Assembly: GCA_016201105.1 (NCBI GenBank)
Contig: JACQDN010000022.1
Location: forward strand, 58,898 to 122,897
Reading direction: 5' to 3'
DNA from: Pseudomonadota bacterium
Lineage (GTDB): Bacteria; Pseudomonadota; Alphaproteobacteria; Micropepsales; Micropepsaceae
Length of the DNA stretch: 64,000 bases
Shown here: piece by piece, positions 18,240-27,479 of the stretch
Numbering within the stretch: position 1 is the first letter of the stretch
Layout: each line of letters begins with the position of its first letter
The notes under the pieces: model-generated
Told to the model about the DNA's origin: nothing
What the model saw: only the letters and a program-made list of their open reading frames with translations
The model's database searches: none
Translations under genes and position numbers: made by a program

Positions 18240-20045
18240 CTATTCACCCGGTGCAGGCTTCTTTTCGCGGCCGCTGAGAAACGAGGGCAGTTTGAGGTTG
18301 TTGAAGAGATGAATCTCCACACCCTGCCGGCGCATCATCACATATTGCTGAATGCCGGAGAGGATGTTGTTCCACGTCCAGTAGATCACCAGCCCCGCCG
18401 GAAAGGTCGCCAGCATGAAGGTGAAGATGATCGGCATGTAGGAGAACATGCGCGCCTGCACCGGATCGGTGGGCGCGGGGTTGAGCTTCATCGTCACCCA
18501 TTGCGAGGCACCCATGACGATCGGCCAGATTCCGACGCTCAAAAAGGCGAGGAAGCTTGGAAGGAAATCATGGGGATTGAACGGCAACAGGCCGAAGAAA
18601 TTGATGAGAGAGCTGGGATCGGGCGCGGAAAGATCCTGAATCCAGCCGAAGAACGGCGCATGGCGCATTTCGATGGTGACGAACAGAACCTTGTAGAGCG
18701 AGAAGAATACGGGAATCTGCAGCAGCATCGGCAGGCAGCCCGAAACGGGGTTCACCTTCTCGCGCTTGTAGAGCTCCATCATTTCCTGCTGCTGACGCAC
18801 TTTGTCGTCGCCGAAGCGCTCTTTGAGCTTCTCCATCTCGGGCTGCAGCTTCTTCATTCTGCTCATTGAACGATAGGAAGCGTCGGCCAGTGGGAAGAAA
18901 AGAAGCTTGATGGCGACCGTGAAAAGCAGGATGGCGACGCCGAAATTGCCGACCAGGCGATAGAGCCAGTCGATCAGCAGGAAGAACGGTTTGGTCAGGA
19001 AGAAGAACCAGCCCCAATCGATGGCCCGGTTGAACTGCACGATGCCGAGTTTGTCCTCATAGTCGCTAATGGTGGAAACCACCTTGGCGCCGGCAAACAG
19101 ATGCTGGGTGACCTGAGCCTCCTTGCCGGGTGCGACAGTGCGCGCTCCGAGCAGATAGTCGGACTGGTATTTCTTCAGGGTGTCGTCGCCGGTGACCTTG
19201 TAGTTGCCGTCGAACTTCTCCTGCTGGGAGGGAATGGCCGCCGCCATCCAGTATTTGTCGGTGATGCCGACCCAGCCGCCCGTCGAGCCGAAGCTCTGGG
19301 TCTCGCCAGGCTTCAGGCCGTCATATTTTGTGTATCTCGCGCTGCCGTCGGCGACGCCGACAAAGCCTTCATGCAGCACCCAATAATGCTGTTCTTTGGG
19401 AATGCCCTCGCGCACCACGGACGCATAAGGATAGAGCGTGGCTTTTGCGGCTCCATCGCTTCGCACGCTGTCGCTGACCGTGAACATATATTGATCATCG
19501 ACCGCAATTTTGCGCGAGAAGACGAGACCCTGCCCGTTGTCCCATTCCAACGTCACGGACTTGCCGGGCGAAACCACGCGCCCGTCGACCAGTTTCCAGT
19601 CGCTGTCGAAGCCCGGTACGCGAACTTTGCTGCCCGGCTGCGCCACCCATCCGAACTGCGTGAAGTAAGGATACTTCGTGTTCTCCGGCGTCAACAGGAC
19701 GATCTCGGGGCTCTTGTCGCTGATGGTGTCGTGATAGCGCTTGAGCCTGAGATCGTCGAAGCGTGCGCCTTTCAAAAGTATGGAGCCGTCGACCGACGGC
19801 GTATCGATCGCCACGCGCACGCCGCTCTGTTTGAGCGCAGCTTCGCGAGAGAGTTCGGCGGCGCGCGGCGGAGCATTTGGTGCTGTCGCCGTCCCGAGTT
19901 GAGTTTGCTTCTTTTCCTGGTGCGACAGAGCCGCTTGATGCTGGCGCTCGGCTTCCATTTGCGGGCGCGCGACAAAGTATTGCCAGCCGAACAACACGGC
20001 GGCGGACAACAGCACGGCAAGAAGCAGGTTGCGATTTTCGTTCAT
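18240..20045 (-). CDS. yidC: Membrane protein insertase YidC
   Basis: A 601-residue inner-membrane insertase. An N-terminal membrane helix (NLLLAVLLSAAVLFGWQYFV) is followed by the large periplasmic beta-sandwich domain (about 70-350), then the conserved five-helix core: WGWFFFLTKPFFLLIDWLYR, NFGVAILLFTVAIKLLFFPL, the coiled RMKKLQPEMEKLKERF loop, NPVSGCLPMLLQIPVFFSLY and the last helices ending YWTWNNILSGIQQ. It works alone and with SecYEG. It sits between yidD and engB. Confidence 0.97.
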   Translation of the reverse strand: MNENRNLLLAVLLSAAVLFGWQYFVARPQMEAERQHQAALSHQEKKQTQLGTATAPNAPPRAAELSREAALKQSGVRVAIDTPSVDGSILLKGARFDDLRLKRYHDTISDKSPEIVLLTPENTKYPYFTQFGWVAQPGSKVRVPGFDSDWKLVDGRVVSPGKSVTLEWDNGQGLVFSRKIAVDDQYMFTVSDSVRSDGAAKATLYPYASVVREGIPKEQHYWVLHEGFVGVADGSARYTKYDGLKPGETQSFGSTGGWVGITDKYWMAAAIPSQQEKFDGNYKVTGDDTLKKYQSDYLLGARTVAPGKEAQVTQHLFAGAKVVSTISDYEDKLGIVQFNRAIDWGWFFFLTKPFFLLIDWLYRLVGNFGVAILLFTVAIKLLFFPLADASYRSMSRMKKLQPEMEKLKERFGDDKVRQQQEMMELYKREKVNPVSGCLPMLLQIPVFFSLYKVLFVTIEMRHAPFFGWIQDLSAPDPSSLINFFGLLPFNPHDFLPSFLAFLSVGIWPIVMGASQWVTMKLNPAPTDPVQARMFSYMPIIFTFMLATFPAGLVIYWTWNNILSGIQQYVMMRRQGVEIHLFNNLKLPSFLSGREKKPAPGE

Positions 20046-20061
20046 GGAGCGGTCTAAGATT

Positions 20062-20313
20062 TCATCTGCGGGGAGGAACGGGGTCGAAGCCCGACGAACC
20101 GCCGAGCCAGGTGATGGGATGACAGCGCAGCAAGCGTTTGCCCGCCAGAGCTGTGCCTTTCAAGGCGCCATGCGTTTCGATCGCTTCGATGGCGTACTCA
20201 GAACACGTCGGTGTAAAGCGGCAGGACGGCGGCAACATCGGCGAGACGAACGTTCGATAGAAGCGGATCGGCGCGATCAGGAGAACTGAGGCAATGCGGC
20301 GGACCATGGTCAT
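20062..20313 (-). CDS. yidD: Membrane protein insertion efficiency factor YidD
   Basis: An 83-residue YidD. An amphipathic N-terminal helix ([20 protein letters not shown]) is followed by the conserved cysteine-containing core [19 protein letters not shown] and the C-terminal [17 protein letters not shown]. It assists YidC-dependent insertion at the inner membrane. It lies between rnpA and yidC, the usual order. Confidence 0.95.
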   Translation of the reverse strand: MTMVRRIASVLLIAPIRFYRTFVSPMLPPSCRFTPTCSEYAIEAIETHGALKGTALAGKRLLRCHPITWLGGSSGFDPVPPRR

Positions 20314-20324
20314 CGTGCGATCCG

Positions 20325-20771
20325 TCAGCCTCCCTGTTTCTCTTTGCGTTCGTTCGATCTGAGCTTGTCGTGCGCGCCTTTGAGAACTTGGGCGAGATCG
20401 TCCGTCAGGCTCTGAAAGGGTCGCGAAATCGTGTCTCGCCGCGCGACGAGAACATAGTCATTGCCCCCTAGCCCTAAAAGGGGAAGAAGCGCCTGGGCCG
20501 CCGCGCGCAATCGCCGCTTGGCGCGGTTGCGTTCCACCGCGTTGCCCACCTTGCGGCTGGCGGTAAAGCCTATCCGCAGGACTTCGGGCTTGGCGACACC
20601 GTCTGGGGTCGGGCAAAGCTCCAATGTCAGGCCGGGTGCCGAGCGGCGGATGCCGCGGGCGGCCCTCAGGAAATCGGCACGAATTTTCAGGCGTTCCAGG
20701 CGCAGAGCCGGCGTCTTTTTCGGGTTTCGGGGCAGCGCCGAGGCCCTAGGCCGAGAGCTTCTTTCGTCCAT
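20325..20771 (-). CDS. rnpA: Ribonuclease P protein component
   Basis: The protein subunit of RNase P, which supports 5' maturation of tRNA with the M1 RNA. The core begins [14 protein letters not shown] and contains the signature [15 protein letters not shown]. The nearest ATG is at 20771, inside the upstream rpmH gene in another frame. I see no ATG, GTG or TTG between that point and the conserved core, so the protein either starts there (148 residues, with an N-terminal extension of about 25) or uses a CTG. Overlap with rpmH is 26 bases. Confidence 0.9.
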   Translation of the reverse strand: MDERSSRPRASALPRNPKKTPALRLERLKIRADFLRAARGIRRSAPGLTLELCPTPDGVAKPEVLRIGFTASRKVGNAVERNRAKRRLRAAAQALLPLLGLGGNDYVLVARRDTISRPFQSLTDDLAQVLKGAHDKLRSNERKEKQGG

Positions 20772-20880
20772 GGATGCGGCGGCGGGAGAGCACCTTGCGG
20801 CCACCGGCGGTCGCCATGCGCGAGCGAAAACCGTGACGGCGCTTGCGGACGATCTTGCTCGGTTGATAGGGGCGCTTCAT
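20746..20880 (-). CDS. rpmH: 50S ribosomal protein L34
   Basis: A 44-residue L34. The translation begins [20 protein letters not shown] and continues [20 protein letters not shown] to LSA and a TAG stop, a textbook L34. It is the first gene of the leftward operon rpmH-rnpA-yidD-yidC-engB-argB. A good sigma70 promoter lies 54-82 bases upstream. Confidence 0.98.
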   Translation of the reverse strand: MKRPYQPSKIVRKRRHGFRSRMATAGGRKVLSRRRIHGRKKLSA

Positions 20881-20933
20881 GGCCAAACTCCTGAAAATAC
20901 CCGCCTTGCCTGGGCCTCCCCGCGGGAGCGGTG

Positions 20934-20962
20934 CTTCTAAGCATGCCCCCCAAGACTGTCAA
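20934..20962 (-). promoter_or_regulatory. Sigma70 promoter of the rpmH operon
   Basis: On the minus strand TTGACA (20962-20957) is followed after exactly 17 bases by TAGAAG (20939-20934), a consensus -35 and a good -10. Transcription should start near 20927, about 47 bases before the rpmH ATG. Confidence 0.75.
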
Positions 20963-21162
20963 CTTGAGCCTTCCGGGGTCGATCCTGCCGCTGGCCTGCC
21001 GGGTCGAGATGCGCCCTTCCAGTATCAGTGGCACAAGCGACCTCTGCTGTCGTTCTTTTACAAAACGAATTTGTGGTCTCTTCGTCCTGCAATTCGCCGC
21101 TTGGAATGGGAGAAGTCCACAAACACGTTTGAGTGCCCCGGCTTTAATTCCTTGCAAGCTTT

Positions 21163-22617
21163 ATGCTCAATGGCGTTATGCCGGAACGCTTCCGCGCTGG
21201 GTTGCTCAATGCTTGGAGGCTTGTCGCGCATAGCCTCTCCGGGCGGCTGCTGCTTCTGACGATTCTCTACGTGATGGTCACCGAAGTCTTGATCTTCGTG
21301 CCTTCGGTGGGGCGCTACCATCGCAGCCTGCTCGACGATCATATCGAAACCGCCGAGATCGCCATCCTGCCGTTCACGGAACGGGGCGGCGAGCAGCTGT
21401 CCGCGGCATTGCGCAACGAGCTCTTGATGCGCGCCGGCGCCACGGCCGTGATGCTCAAGCGTTCTTATCAGCGCGAATTGTTCCTGGGCGATCAGGTTTT
21501 GCCACAGAAGATCGACCGCACCATCGATCTGCGCTCCGCCAATGTCTTTACCGAAATGGCGGAAGCGTTGAATTCGATTTTCGCCGGTGGGGATCGCGTC
21601 CTTCACGTGGTTTCGCACACGCGCATCACCGGCGCTGAGGACGTCGAAGTGATCGTCGCCGAAGAACCGATCCGGCGCGACCTCGTCCAATTCGCCGAAC
21701 GAACGTTGCTGCTCGCTTTGGCGATTTCGCTGGTGACGGCGCTGCTTGTGTTCCTCAGTCTCTATCTCGTTCTCGTGCGTCCGATGCGGCGCATCACCCA
21801 TGCCATGGTGACGTTTCGGGAAAATCCCGAAGATGCTTCGCGCATTGTCTCCGCCTCGGTGCGCCGCGACGAGATCGGATTGGCGGAGCGCGAACTCGCC
21901 GTCATGCAGCGCGACCTCTACGGCTTTATTCAACAGAAAGGCCGGCTCGCGGCTTTGGGGGCGGCGGTCGCGAAAATCCAGCACGACCTGCGCAACATTC
22001 TCTCCAGCGCCCAGATCGCCTCGGACCGTCTTTCCAGCGTGGACGATCCGGTCGTGCAGCGCTTGGCGCCGCGCCTGGTTGCGTCGATCGACCGCGCCGT
22101 GGCGCTCGCCACCAACACGCTGCGCTATGGCCGCGCCGAAGAGCACCCGCCAGAGCGCCGCCGCTTGCGCGTCTTGCCTTTGGTCGACGAGGCGGCCATG
22201 TCGGCTGTTTCGGGCAAGACGCCGGAGCAGGCGATCGCCGTCTTCATCTCCATCGATCCCGAGCTTGAGGTCGATGCCGATTCCGAACAGCTCTTCCGCA
22301 TCGTGCTGAATTTGGTGCGCAACGCTTCCGAAGCGATCGGCGAGCGCGCCTCCGGCGAGATCAGGATCGCTGCGCAGCGCCAGGGCCGCCACGTCTTCAT
22401 CGAGGTAGCCGACAACGGCCCCGGCATTGCCCAAGCCGTTCGCGCCCGCCTGTTTCAACCCTTCGCCAGCACCGCCAAGCCTGGCGGTTCGGGGCTGGGG
22501 CTCACCATCGCGCGCGATCTGGCGCGCGCGCATGGCGGCGACGTCACGCTCACCGAGACGGGCGCGCTTGGCACCTGCTTCCGTGTCGACATTCCGGATC
22601 GGGAAGCAAGCGGATGA
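21163..22617 (+). CDS. Membrane sensor histidine kinase
   Basis: A 484-residue sensor kinase. Two membrane helices (LLLLTILYVMVTEVLIFVP near 30-48 and LLLALAISLVTALLVFLSLY near 185-205) bound a periplasmic sensor of about 135 residues. A HAMP linker (RPMRRITHAMVTFRENPED), a phospho-acceptor box with the uncommon form KIQHDLRNILS (His near 274), and an ATPase domain (NLVRNASEAI, DNGPGI, GGSGLGLTIA) follow. The start may be ATG 21163 or 21178. No response regulator lies next to it; it overlaps tam by four bases. The stimulus is unknown. Confidence 0.88.
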   Translation: MLNGVMPERFRAGLLNAWRLVAHSLSGRLLLLTILYVMVTEVLIFVPSVGRYHRSLLDDHIETAEIAILPFTERGGEQLSAALRNELLMRAGATAVMLKRSYQRELFLGDQVLPQKIDRTIDLRSANVFTEMAEALNSIFAGGDRVLHVVSHTRITGAEDVEVIVAEEPIRRDLVQFAERTLLLALAISLVTALLVFLSLYLVLVRPMRRITHAMVTFRENPEDASRIVSASVRRDEIGLAERELAVMQRDLYGFIQQKGRLAALGAAVAKIQHDLRNILSSAQIASDRLSSVDDPVVQRLAPRLVASIDRAVALATNTLRYGRAEEHPPERRRLRVLPLVDEAAMSAVSGKTPEQAIAVFISIDPELEVDADSEQLFRIVLNLVRNASEAIGERASGEIRIAAQRQGRHVFIEVADNGPGIAQAVRARLFQPFASTAKPGGSGLGLTIARDLARAHGGDVTLTETGALGTCFRVDIPDREASG

Positions 22618-23375
22618 GTTGGGACCCGAAAATCTACATGGCGTTCGCAGACGAGCGTACGCGTCCGGCTGGCGAACTTCTTTCGCGCGTGACCAATGCC
22701 GATCCCAAGCGGGTCGCCGATCTCGGCTGCGGCCCGGGCAACTCGACGGGGCTTCTCGTCGCGCGCTGGCCGAATGCCGATGTCGAAGGCATCGAGTCGT
22801 CGCAGGAGATGATCGCGGGTGCGAAGGCGTCGGGCGTGAAGGCGCGCTGGACTTTGGCCGATGTCGCGCATTGGTCGCCCTCGCAGCGCTACGACGTGAT
22901 TTTCTCCAATGCCACACTGCAATGGCTGGACGATCATCGACACCTGTTGCCGCGCCTGATGGGATACATCGAAGACGGCGGCACCTTCGCCTTTCAGATG
23001 CCGCGCAATTTCGATGCCCCCTCGCATGTTCTCATGCGCGAAGTCGCCGCCAGCGGTCCCTGGTCCGCGAAATTGCGCGACGTGCGCAAACTCAACGTCG
23101 GAGAGCCGGGCTTCTATTTCGATATTCTAGCCGAACACACCGCCTCGCTCGACATCTGGGAAACGAGCTATCTGCAGGTGATGGAGGGCGATGATCCCGT
23201 CTATCGCTGGGTCAGCGCCACGGGTTTGCGTCCCTTTGCCCAAGCGCTCGAGGGTGAAGAACGCGAAGCCTATTTGAGCGAATACCGCCGCCGGTTGCGC
23301 GAGGCCTATCCCAAGCGCGCGGATGGAAAAACACTGTTTCCGTTCCAGCGGATTTTCATTGTCGCGAAGAAATAG
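22614..23375 (+). CDS. tam: Trans-aconitate 2-methyltransferase
   Basis: A 253-residue class I SAM methyltransferase. It starts MSWDPKIYMAFADERTRPA and has the SAM motif VADLGCGPGNSTGLL, the acidic loop VEGIESSQEMI and FSNATLQWLDDH, all characteristic of Tam. The enzyme methylates trans-aconitate, which inhibits aconitase. The start overlaps the upstream kinase stop (ATGA). The match to Tam across the full length is good. Confidence 0.92.
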   Translation: MSWDPKIYMAFADERTRPAGELLSRVTNADPKRVADLGCGPGNSTGLLVARWPNADVEGIESSQEMIAGAKASGVKARWTLADVAHWSPSQRYDVIFSNATLQWLDDHRHLLPRLMGYIEDGGTFAFQMPRNFDAPSHVLMREVAASGPWSAKLRDVRKLNVGEPGFYFDILAEHTASLDIWETSYLQVMEGDDPVYRWVSATGLRPFAQALEGEEREAYLSEYRRRLREAYPKRADGKTLFPFQRIFIVAKK

Positions 23376-23409
23376 CTCTTCACCTGCAGAACGGTGTCTC
23401 AAGGGAAAC

Positions 23410-23580
23410 GGTTCGCGCGGAGACGCGGAGCCGCGGAGATACCGAGTACCCGGAGTGCTTCCTCACGTGCTGAAGCCATCGTTGCTGGCGCGCGAAGCGC
23501 GCCGACAAAATTCGTCAGTTAAATCCGGCCGATGATCACCTGCGCTGTCATCTCTGCGCCTCCGCGTCTCCGCGCGAACC
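23410..23580. repeat. Inverted repeat, family B, copy 1
   Basis: The left arm gttcgcgcggagacgcggag (from 23411) and right arm ending tccgcgtctccgcgcgaacc (to 23580) are nearly perfect complements. The inner part contains cgcgcgaagcgcgccgac. It occupies the gap between convergent tam and ggt. A related element lies at 27295. Confidence 0.85.
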
Positions 23581-23621
23581 AATCCCGTCTCACCGCGCAC
23601 GACGCTCGCCAAAGTGAAGCG

Positions 23622-25322
23622 CTAATCCCCCAGCACCACGCCGTCGCGCCTGGGGTCGGCGCCGCCGATATAACCGCCCTTGATGCGTTCGATGATGTGA
23701 AGCCCGCTTTCTAGATCGGCCGTGACGACCTTGTGGCCCATCGCCGTCAGCTGTGGCGTCAATGCTTCCAGCAACGTTCCTTTTTCCAGAATCGTCGGAC
23801 CGTTGGGATTGGCGACGTGAGGCAGTGCCGACGCCGCTTGCGAATCGAGATTGCCGTCCAGCATTGCCACCAGCGCATTGGCGACATATTCGATGATCAT
23901 CGGGCCGCCCGGCGAGCCGGCAGCGATTTTGAACTTGCCGTCGGCATCGAACACGATGGTCGGCGACATCGCGCTCAAGGGGCGTTTTCCGGGCGCCGGC
24001 GCGTTGGCCACGGGCTGTCCGTCGCGCACCGACTCGAAGGAAAAGTCGGTCAGCTGATTGTTGAGGAAGAATCCCTTCGCCATCATCTCCGAACCGAAGA
24101 CGAATTCGACGGTCGTCGTCATCGAGACCACTTCCCCGCGATCGTCGACCACGGAAAGATGGCTGGTGCCGGGAAGCTGCGGCGTGCGCTGGGGCGCAAA
24201 GTCGAGCAGCACATGTTTGGTCGGCGGCGTTCCCGCCGCTGCGACACCCATATCCTTGGCGGGATCGATGAGTTTGGAGCGCTCGGCGAGGTAGTCGCGG
24301 CTAATGAGGCCGTCAACCGGCACGTTCACCACATCGGGGTCGGCCAGATATTTGGCGCGATCGGCAAAAGCAAGCCTGCTCGCTTCGGCAAAGAGATGCA
24401 CTTCGCTCAGAGTGTTAGGTTGCAGCTGATCTTGGGGAAAACGTTCCAGCATTCCTAGGATCTGCAGCACCGCGACGCCGCCCGAACTCGGCGGGCCCAT
24501 CGAACAAAGTCTGTAGACCCGATAGGTCCCGCACACCGGCGCGCGCTCCACCGCGCGGTATTTTGCGATATCGGCGAGCGTCATCACGGCCGGATTGACC
24601 GGCGCGTGGTTCACCTTGTTGATGATCGCCTGTGCAATCGCGCCCGAATAAAACGCCTTGGCGCCCTTCTTGGCGATCAGGCGCAAGGTCGCGGCCAGTT
24701 CGGGGTTTTTGAGGATCTCGCCTTCGCCGATCGGCGTTCCGTCCTTCTTGTAGAAATAGCGCTTGATGTCGGGCATCTGCGCCATCTGCGGGAAGGCGCG
24801 CAGGGTTGCCGCCAATTTCCGCCCGACGGGAAATCCGTTCTGCGCAAGTCTGATCGCTGGCTGGAACAGGCGCGCCCAGGGGAGCCTGCCGTATTTCTTG
24901 TGCGCGAGCTCGAGCATCGCGACGTCGCCCGGTACGCCCACCGAGAGCCCGCCCGGAATCGCGTCGAAGTGCGCGCGCGGTTTTCCCTGCGCGTCGAGGA
25001 ACATGTCGGGTTTGGCCGATGCGGGCGCAGTCTCGCGTCCGTCGAAGCTGGTCACTTTCTTCTTGGCAGGATCGTAAAGCAGAAGAAAAGCACCACCGCC
25101 GATACCGGAGGATTCCGGTTCGACCAAGGTCAGCACCAGTTGCGCGGCGATGGCGGCATCCACGGCCGAGCCGCCGGCCCGCAGCATTTCGAGCCCTGCT
25201 TTCGATGCATACGGATTCGCCGCGGAAATCATGTGGCGGGTGGCAGGCTTTTCCGCCCCCGCAGCGGGCGCAGCTGCGGCCGCGAGCAAGACGAGGCAAG
25301 TGACAAGTCTGCGCAAGATCAT
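23622..25322 (-). CDS. ggt: Gamma-glutamyltransferase
   Basis: A 566-residue periplasmic gamma-glutamyltransferase that hydrolyses or transfers the glutamyl group of glutathione. It has a Sec signal peptide (LVTCLVLLAAAAAPAAGA), the substrate-binding region GGSAVDAAIAAQ ... SGIGGGAF and DGRETAPA. The autocatalytic cleavage and nucleophile threonine lies in GTSHLSVVD, followed by MTTTVEFVFGS, and a C-terminal MSPTIVFD ... GSPGGPMII. It diverges from the peptidase gene at 25368 with only 45 bases between starts. Confidence 0.94.
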   Translation of the reverse strand: MILRRLVTCLVLLAAAAAPAAGAEKPATRHMISAANPYASKAGLEMLRAGGSAVDAAIAAQLVLTLVEPESSGIGGGAFLLLYDPAKKKVTSFDGRETAPASAKPDMFLDAQGKPRAHFDAIPGGLSVGVPGDVAMLELAHKKYGRLPWARLFQPAIRLAQNGFPVGRKLAATLRAFPQMAQMPDIKRYFYKKDGTPIGEGEILKNPELAATLRLIAKKGAKAFYSGAIAQAIINKVNHAPVNPAVMTLADIAKYRAVERAPVCGTYRVYRLCSMGPPSSGGVAVLQILGMLERFPQDQLQPNTLSEVHLFAEASRLAFADRAKYLADPDVVNVPVDGLISRDYLAERSKLIDPAKDMGVAAAGTPPTKHVLLDFAPQRTPQLPGTSHLSVVDDRGEVVSMTTTVEFVFGSEMMAKGFFLNNQLTDFSFESVRDGQPVANAPAPGKRPLSAMSPTIVFDADGKFKIAAGSPGGPMIIEYVANALVAMLDGNLDSQAASALPHVANPNGPTILEKGTLLEALTPQLTAMGHKVVTADLESGLHIIERIKGGYIGGADPRRDGVVLGD

Positions 25323-25367
25323 GGAGCTCTCTTTTCGGATCGGGACGCAAAGGCTAGCGTCCCATGC

Positions 25368-26396
25368 ATGATACGGCCAGGAAAACGCAACCTCATCACA
25401 GATGTGCCGGGCCTCAAAGTGGGGCAGGCGGAAGATGCATCGGTCCGCACCGGCGTCACGGTTCTTGTTCCCGATTCCGCAGCGGCAGCAGCCGTCGATA
25501 TCCGCGGTGGCGCGCCGGGAACGCGCGAGACCGATGCGTTGGACCCCACCGCGTTGGCAGGTGGTGTCGACGCGATCGTGCTGTCGGGCGGGTCGGTCTA
25601 CGGGCTCGATGCCGCAAGCGGCGCGATGGCTTGGCTTGGCGCGCGCGGCCGCGGCTTTCGCTTGGCGGCGAACGCGCCGGCGGCGCCCATCGTGCCGGCC
25701 GCGATCCTGTTCGACCTCATCAATGGCGGCGATAAGAATTGGGGCGAGACGCCGCCCTATCGTGCGCTCGGGATCAAGGCGATCGAGACGGCAGGCGAAG
25801 AATTCCGTCTGGGAAACGCAGGTGCCGGTTATGGCGCTACGGCCGGTCTCTATAAAGGCGGGCTAGGGAGCGCTTCTTCCGTCACCACGGATGGTTTCAC
25901 GGTCGGCGCGCTCGTGGCCGTCAATTCCGTTGGCTCGCCCGTCATGCCCGGAACGGATGTGTTTTGGGCATTCCCTTTTGAGCAGCAGAACGAATTCGGC
26001 GGCCGAAGGCCATTCGGAGGGACAGGCAAATGGGACGGCTTCGATCTCGATCTGCCGTCCGACATGAAGGGCGCGCAGCGTCCGCGCGAGAACACGACCA
26101 TCGCGATCGTCGCGACGGACGCCGAGTTGACGCGCACCGAGCTTGGCCGCGTCGCCATTATGGCGGCGGATGGCATGGCGCGCGCGTTGCGTCCCGTCCA
26201 CGCGCCGACGGACGGCGATGTCGTGTTTGCGCTGTCCACGGCGAAGCGTTCTCTCTACGAACCGCGCCAGCGCGACGTCATGCGCATGGGCATGATCGCG
26301 GCCGATTGCCTGTCGCGGGCCATCGCGCGCGGCGTCTATGAAGCCGAAACGCTTGCGCACATGAAAAGTTATAGGGATACGTTCGGGGTCAAGTAA
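25368..26396 (+). CDS. P1 family peptidase (DmpA/ornithine-acyltransferase fold)
   Basis: A 342-residue member of the self-cleaving P1 (DmpA-like) aminopeptidase family. It begins RNLITDVPGLKVGQAED, then TGVTVLVPD and GGSVYGLDAASGAM. The segment GFTVGALVAVNSVGSP is near the expected self-cleavage and nucleophile site. The C-terminal part has the long DVVFALSTAKR region. The ATG at 25368 is chosen because upstream sequence in this frame is antisense to ggt. DmpA itself cleaves N-terminal D- or L-Ala; the substrate here is unknown. Confidence 0.87.
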   Translation: MIRPGKRNLITDVPGLKVGQAEDASVRTGVTVLVPDSAAAAAVDIRGGAPGTRETDALDPTALAGGVDAIVLSGGSVYGLDAASGAMAWLGARGRGFRLAANAPAAPIVPAAILFDLINGGDKNWGETPPYRALGIKAIETAGEEFRLGNAGAGYGATAGLYKGGLGSASSVTTDGFTVGALVAVNSVGSPVMPGTDVFWAFPFEQQNEFGGRRPFGGTGKWDGFDLDLPSDMKGAQRPRENTTIAIVATDAELTRTELGRVAIMAADGMARALRPVHAPTDGDVVFALSTAKRSLYEPRQRDVMRMGMIAADCLSRAIARGVYEAETLAHMKSYRDTFGVK

Positions 26397-26407
26397 GGAG
26401 ACGGATC

Positions 26408-27283
26408 ATGAAGCTCGAATCGGAACTTTCCACGCGGCCGGTGACGATCTCGCGGCGCGTGTTTGCGGCCAGCGGATTGGTCGCCGGTTTCACCTTGGCC
26501 GCGGGACCGATCAGAGCCGATGCCATTATCACCGATGCCAACGGACTCGACGCAGGCGAGATCGGCATTCCGGTTTCCGATGGAAAGATTCCCGGCTACC
26601 GCGCTAAGCCTACCGGCAAAACAAACCTTCCCACCGTTGTCGTCGTGCAGGAGATCTTCGGCGTGCACGAACACATCCGCGACATCTGCCGCCGCTTCGC
26701 GCACAAAGGCTATTACGCCATCGCGCCGTCGCTCTACGCGCGCTACGGCGATCCCGGCAAATACGACATGAGCACCGCGAAGGATCTGATGACCAACATC
26801 GTCTCCAAGGTGCCGGATTCCGAAGTGATGTCGGACATCGATTCCGCCGTTGCGTTCGCGGGCGGCGACGGGGCCGATACGCGGCGCCTGGGCATCACGG
26901 GATTTTGCTGGGGCGGGCGCATCGTTTGGCTCTACGCCGCGCACAATCCCGCCTTGAGGGCGGGCGTCGCTTTTTACGGGCAGTTGCGCGGGCCGGCGCA
27001 AATCAGTCCGCTGCGGCCGAAATTTCCGCTCGATCTGGTGGGCGACATGAAGGCGCCCGTGCTGGGCATGTATGGCGGGCTCGACAAAGGCATTCCGGTT
27101 TCGGATGTCACAAGCATGCAGGCCGCGCTCGCCAAAGCCGACCAGACCAAAGATCGCCTCGAAGTCTTCATGGATGCCGGGCACGGCTTCTTTGCCGATT
27201 ACCGTTCGTCCTATAACGAAAAGGACGCCAGGCAAGCCTGGAGCGAAATGCTCGCCTTCTTCAAATCGAACGGCGTGGTGTGA
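26408..27283 (+). CDS. Dienelactone hydrolase family protein, exported
   Basis: A 291-residue alpha/beta hydrolase. A twin-arginine-like leader (ISRRVFAASGLVAGFTLAAG) suggests Tat export. The catalytic triad is visible as Cys in GFCWGGRIVW, Asp in YGGLDKGIP and His in DAGHGFFADYR; VVVVQEIFGVHEHIRD is the typical early strand and Glu region. The Cys-Asp-His triad is that of carboxymethylenebutenolidase. It begins 11 bases after the P1 peptidase stop with a ggag nearby, so the two are probably co-transcribed. The true substrate is unknown. Confidence 0.88.
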   Translation: MKLESELSTRPVTISRRVFAASGLVAGFTLAAGPIRADAIITDANGLDAGEIGIPVSDGKIPGYRAKPTGKTNLPTVVVVQEIFGVHEHIRDICRRFAHKGYYAIAPSLYARYGDPGKYDMSTAKDLMTNIVSKVPDSEVMSDIDSAVAFAGGDGADTRRLGITGFCWGGRIVWLYAAHNPALRAGVAFYGQLRGPAQISPLRPKFPLDLVGDMKAPVLGMYGGLDKGIPVSDVTSMQAALAKADQTKDRLEVFMDAGHGFFADYRSSYNEKDARQAWSEMLAFFKSNGVV

Positions 27284-27294
27284 CAAGATAAAGG

Positions 27295-27450
27295 ATTCAC
27301 GCGGAGGCGCGGAGCCGCGGAGGAGCACCCGCTGCGGTCGCTCATAGTTGCGGCGTCGAAGAATATCGGCGCGCTTCGCGCGCCAATTCAATCTTCAAAA
27401 GCTACGAGCGATTCAAGACTGAACTCGAACCTCCGCGGCTCCGCGTGCAA
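27295..27450. repeat. Inverted repeat, family B, copy 2
   Basis: The left arm ttcacgcggaggcgcggagc with cgcggagg, and the right arm cctccgcggctccgcgtg (about 27429-27447), are complementary. The inner part has gcgcgcttcgcgcgcc. It has the same outer design as the element at 23410 and lies between the convergent dienelactone hydrolase and lipoprotein genes. Confidence 0.8.
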
Positions 27451-27479
27451 ATTTTTCTTTTTGGTAAAACTACTGAAGA

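Noticed and set aside
24606..25367. A 254-codon upstream extension of the P1 peptidase gene
   Set aside because: This part is antisense to ggt, shows no homology, and the peptidase family starts at the ATG at 25368.
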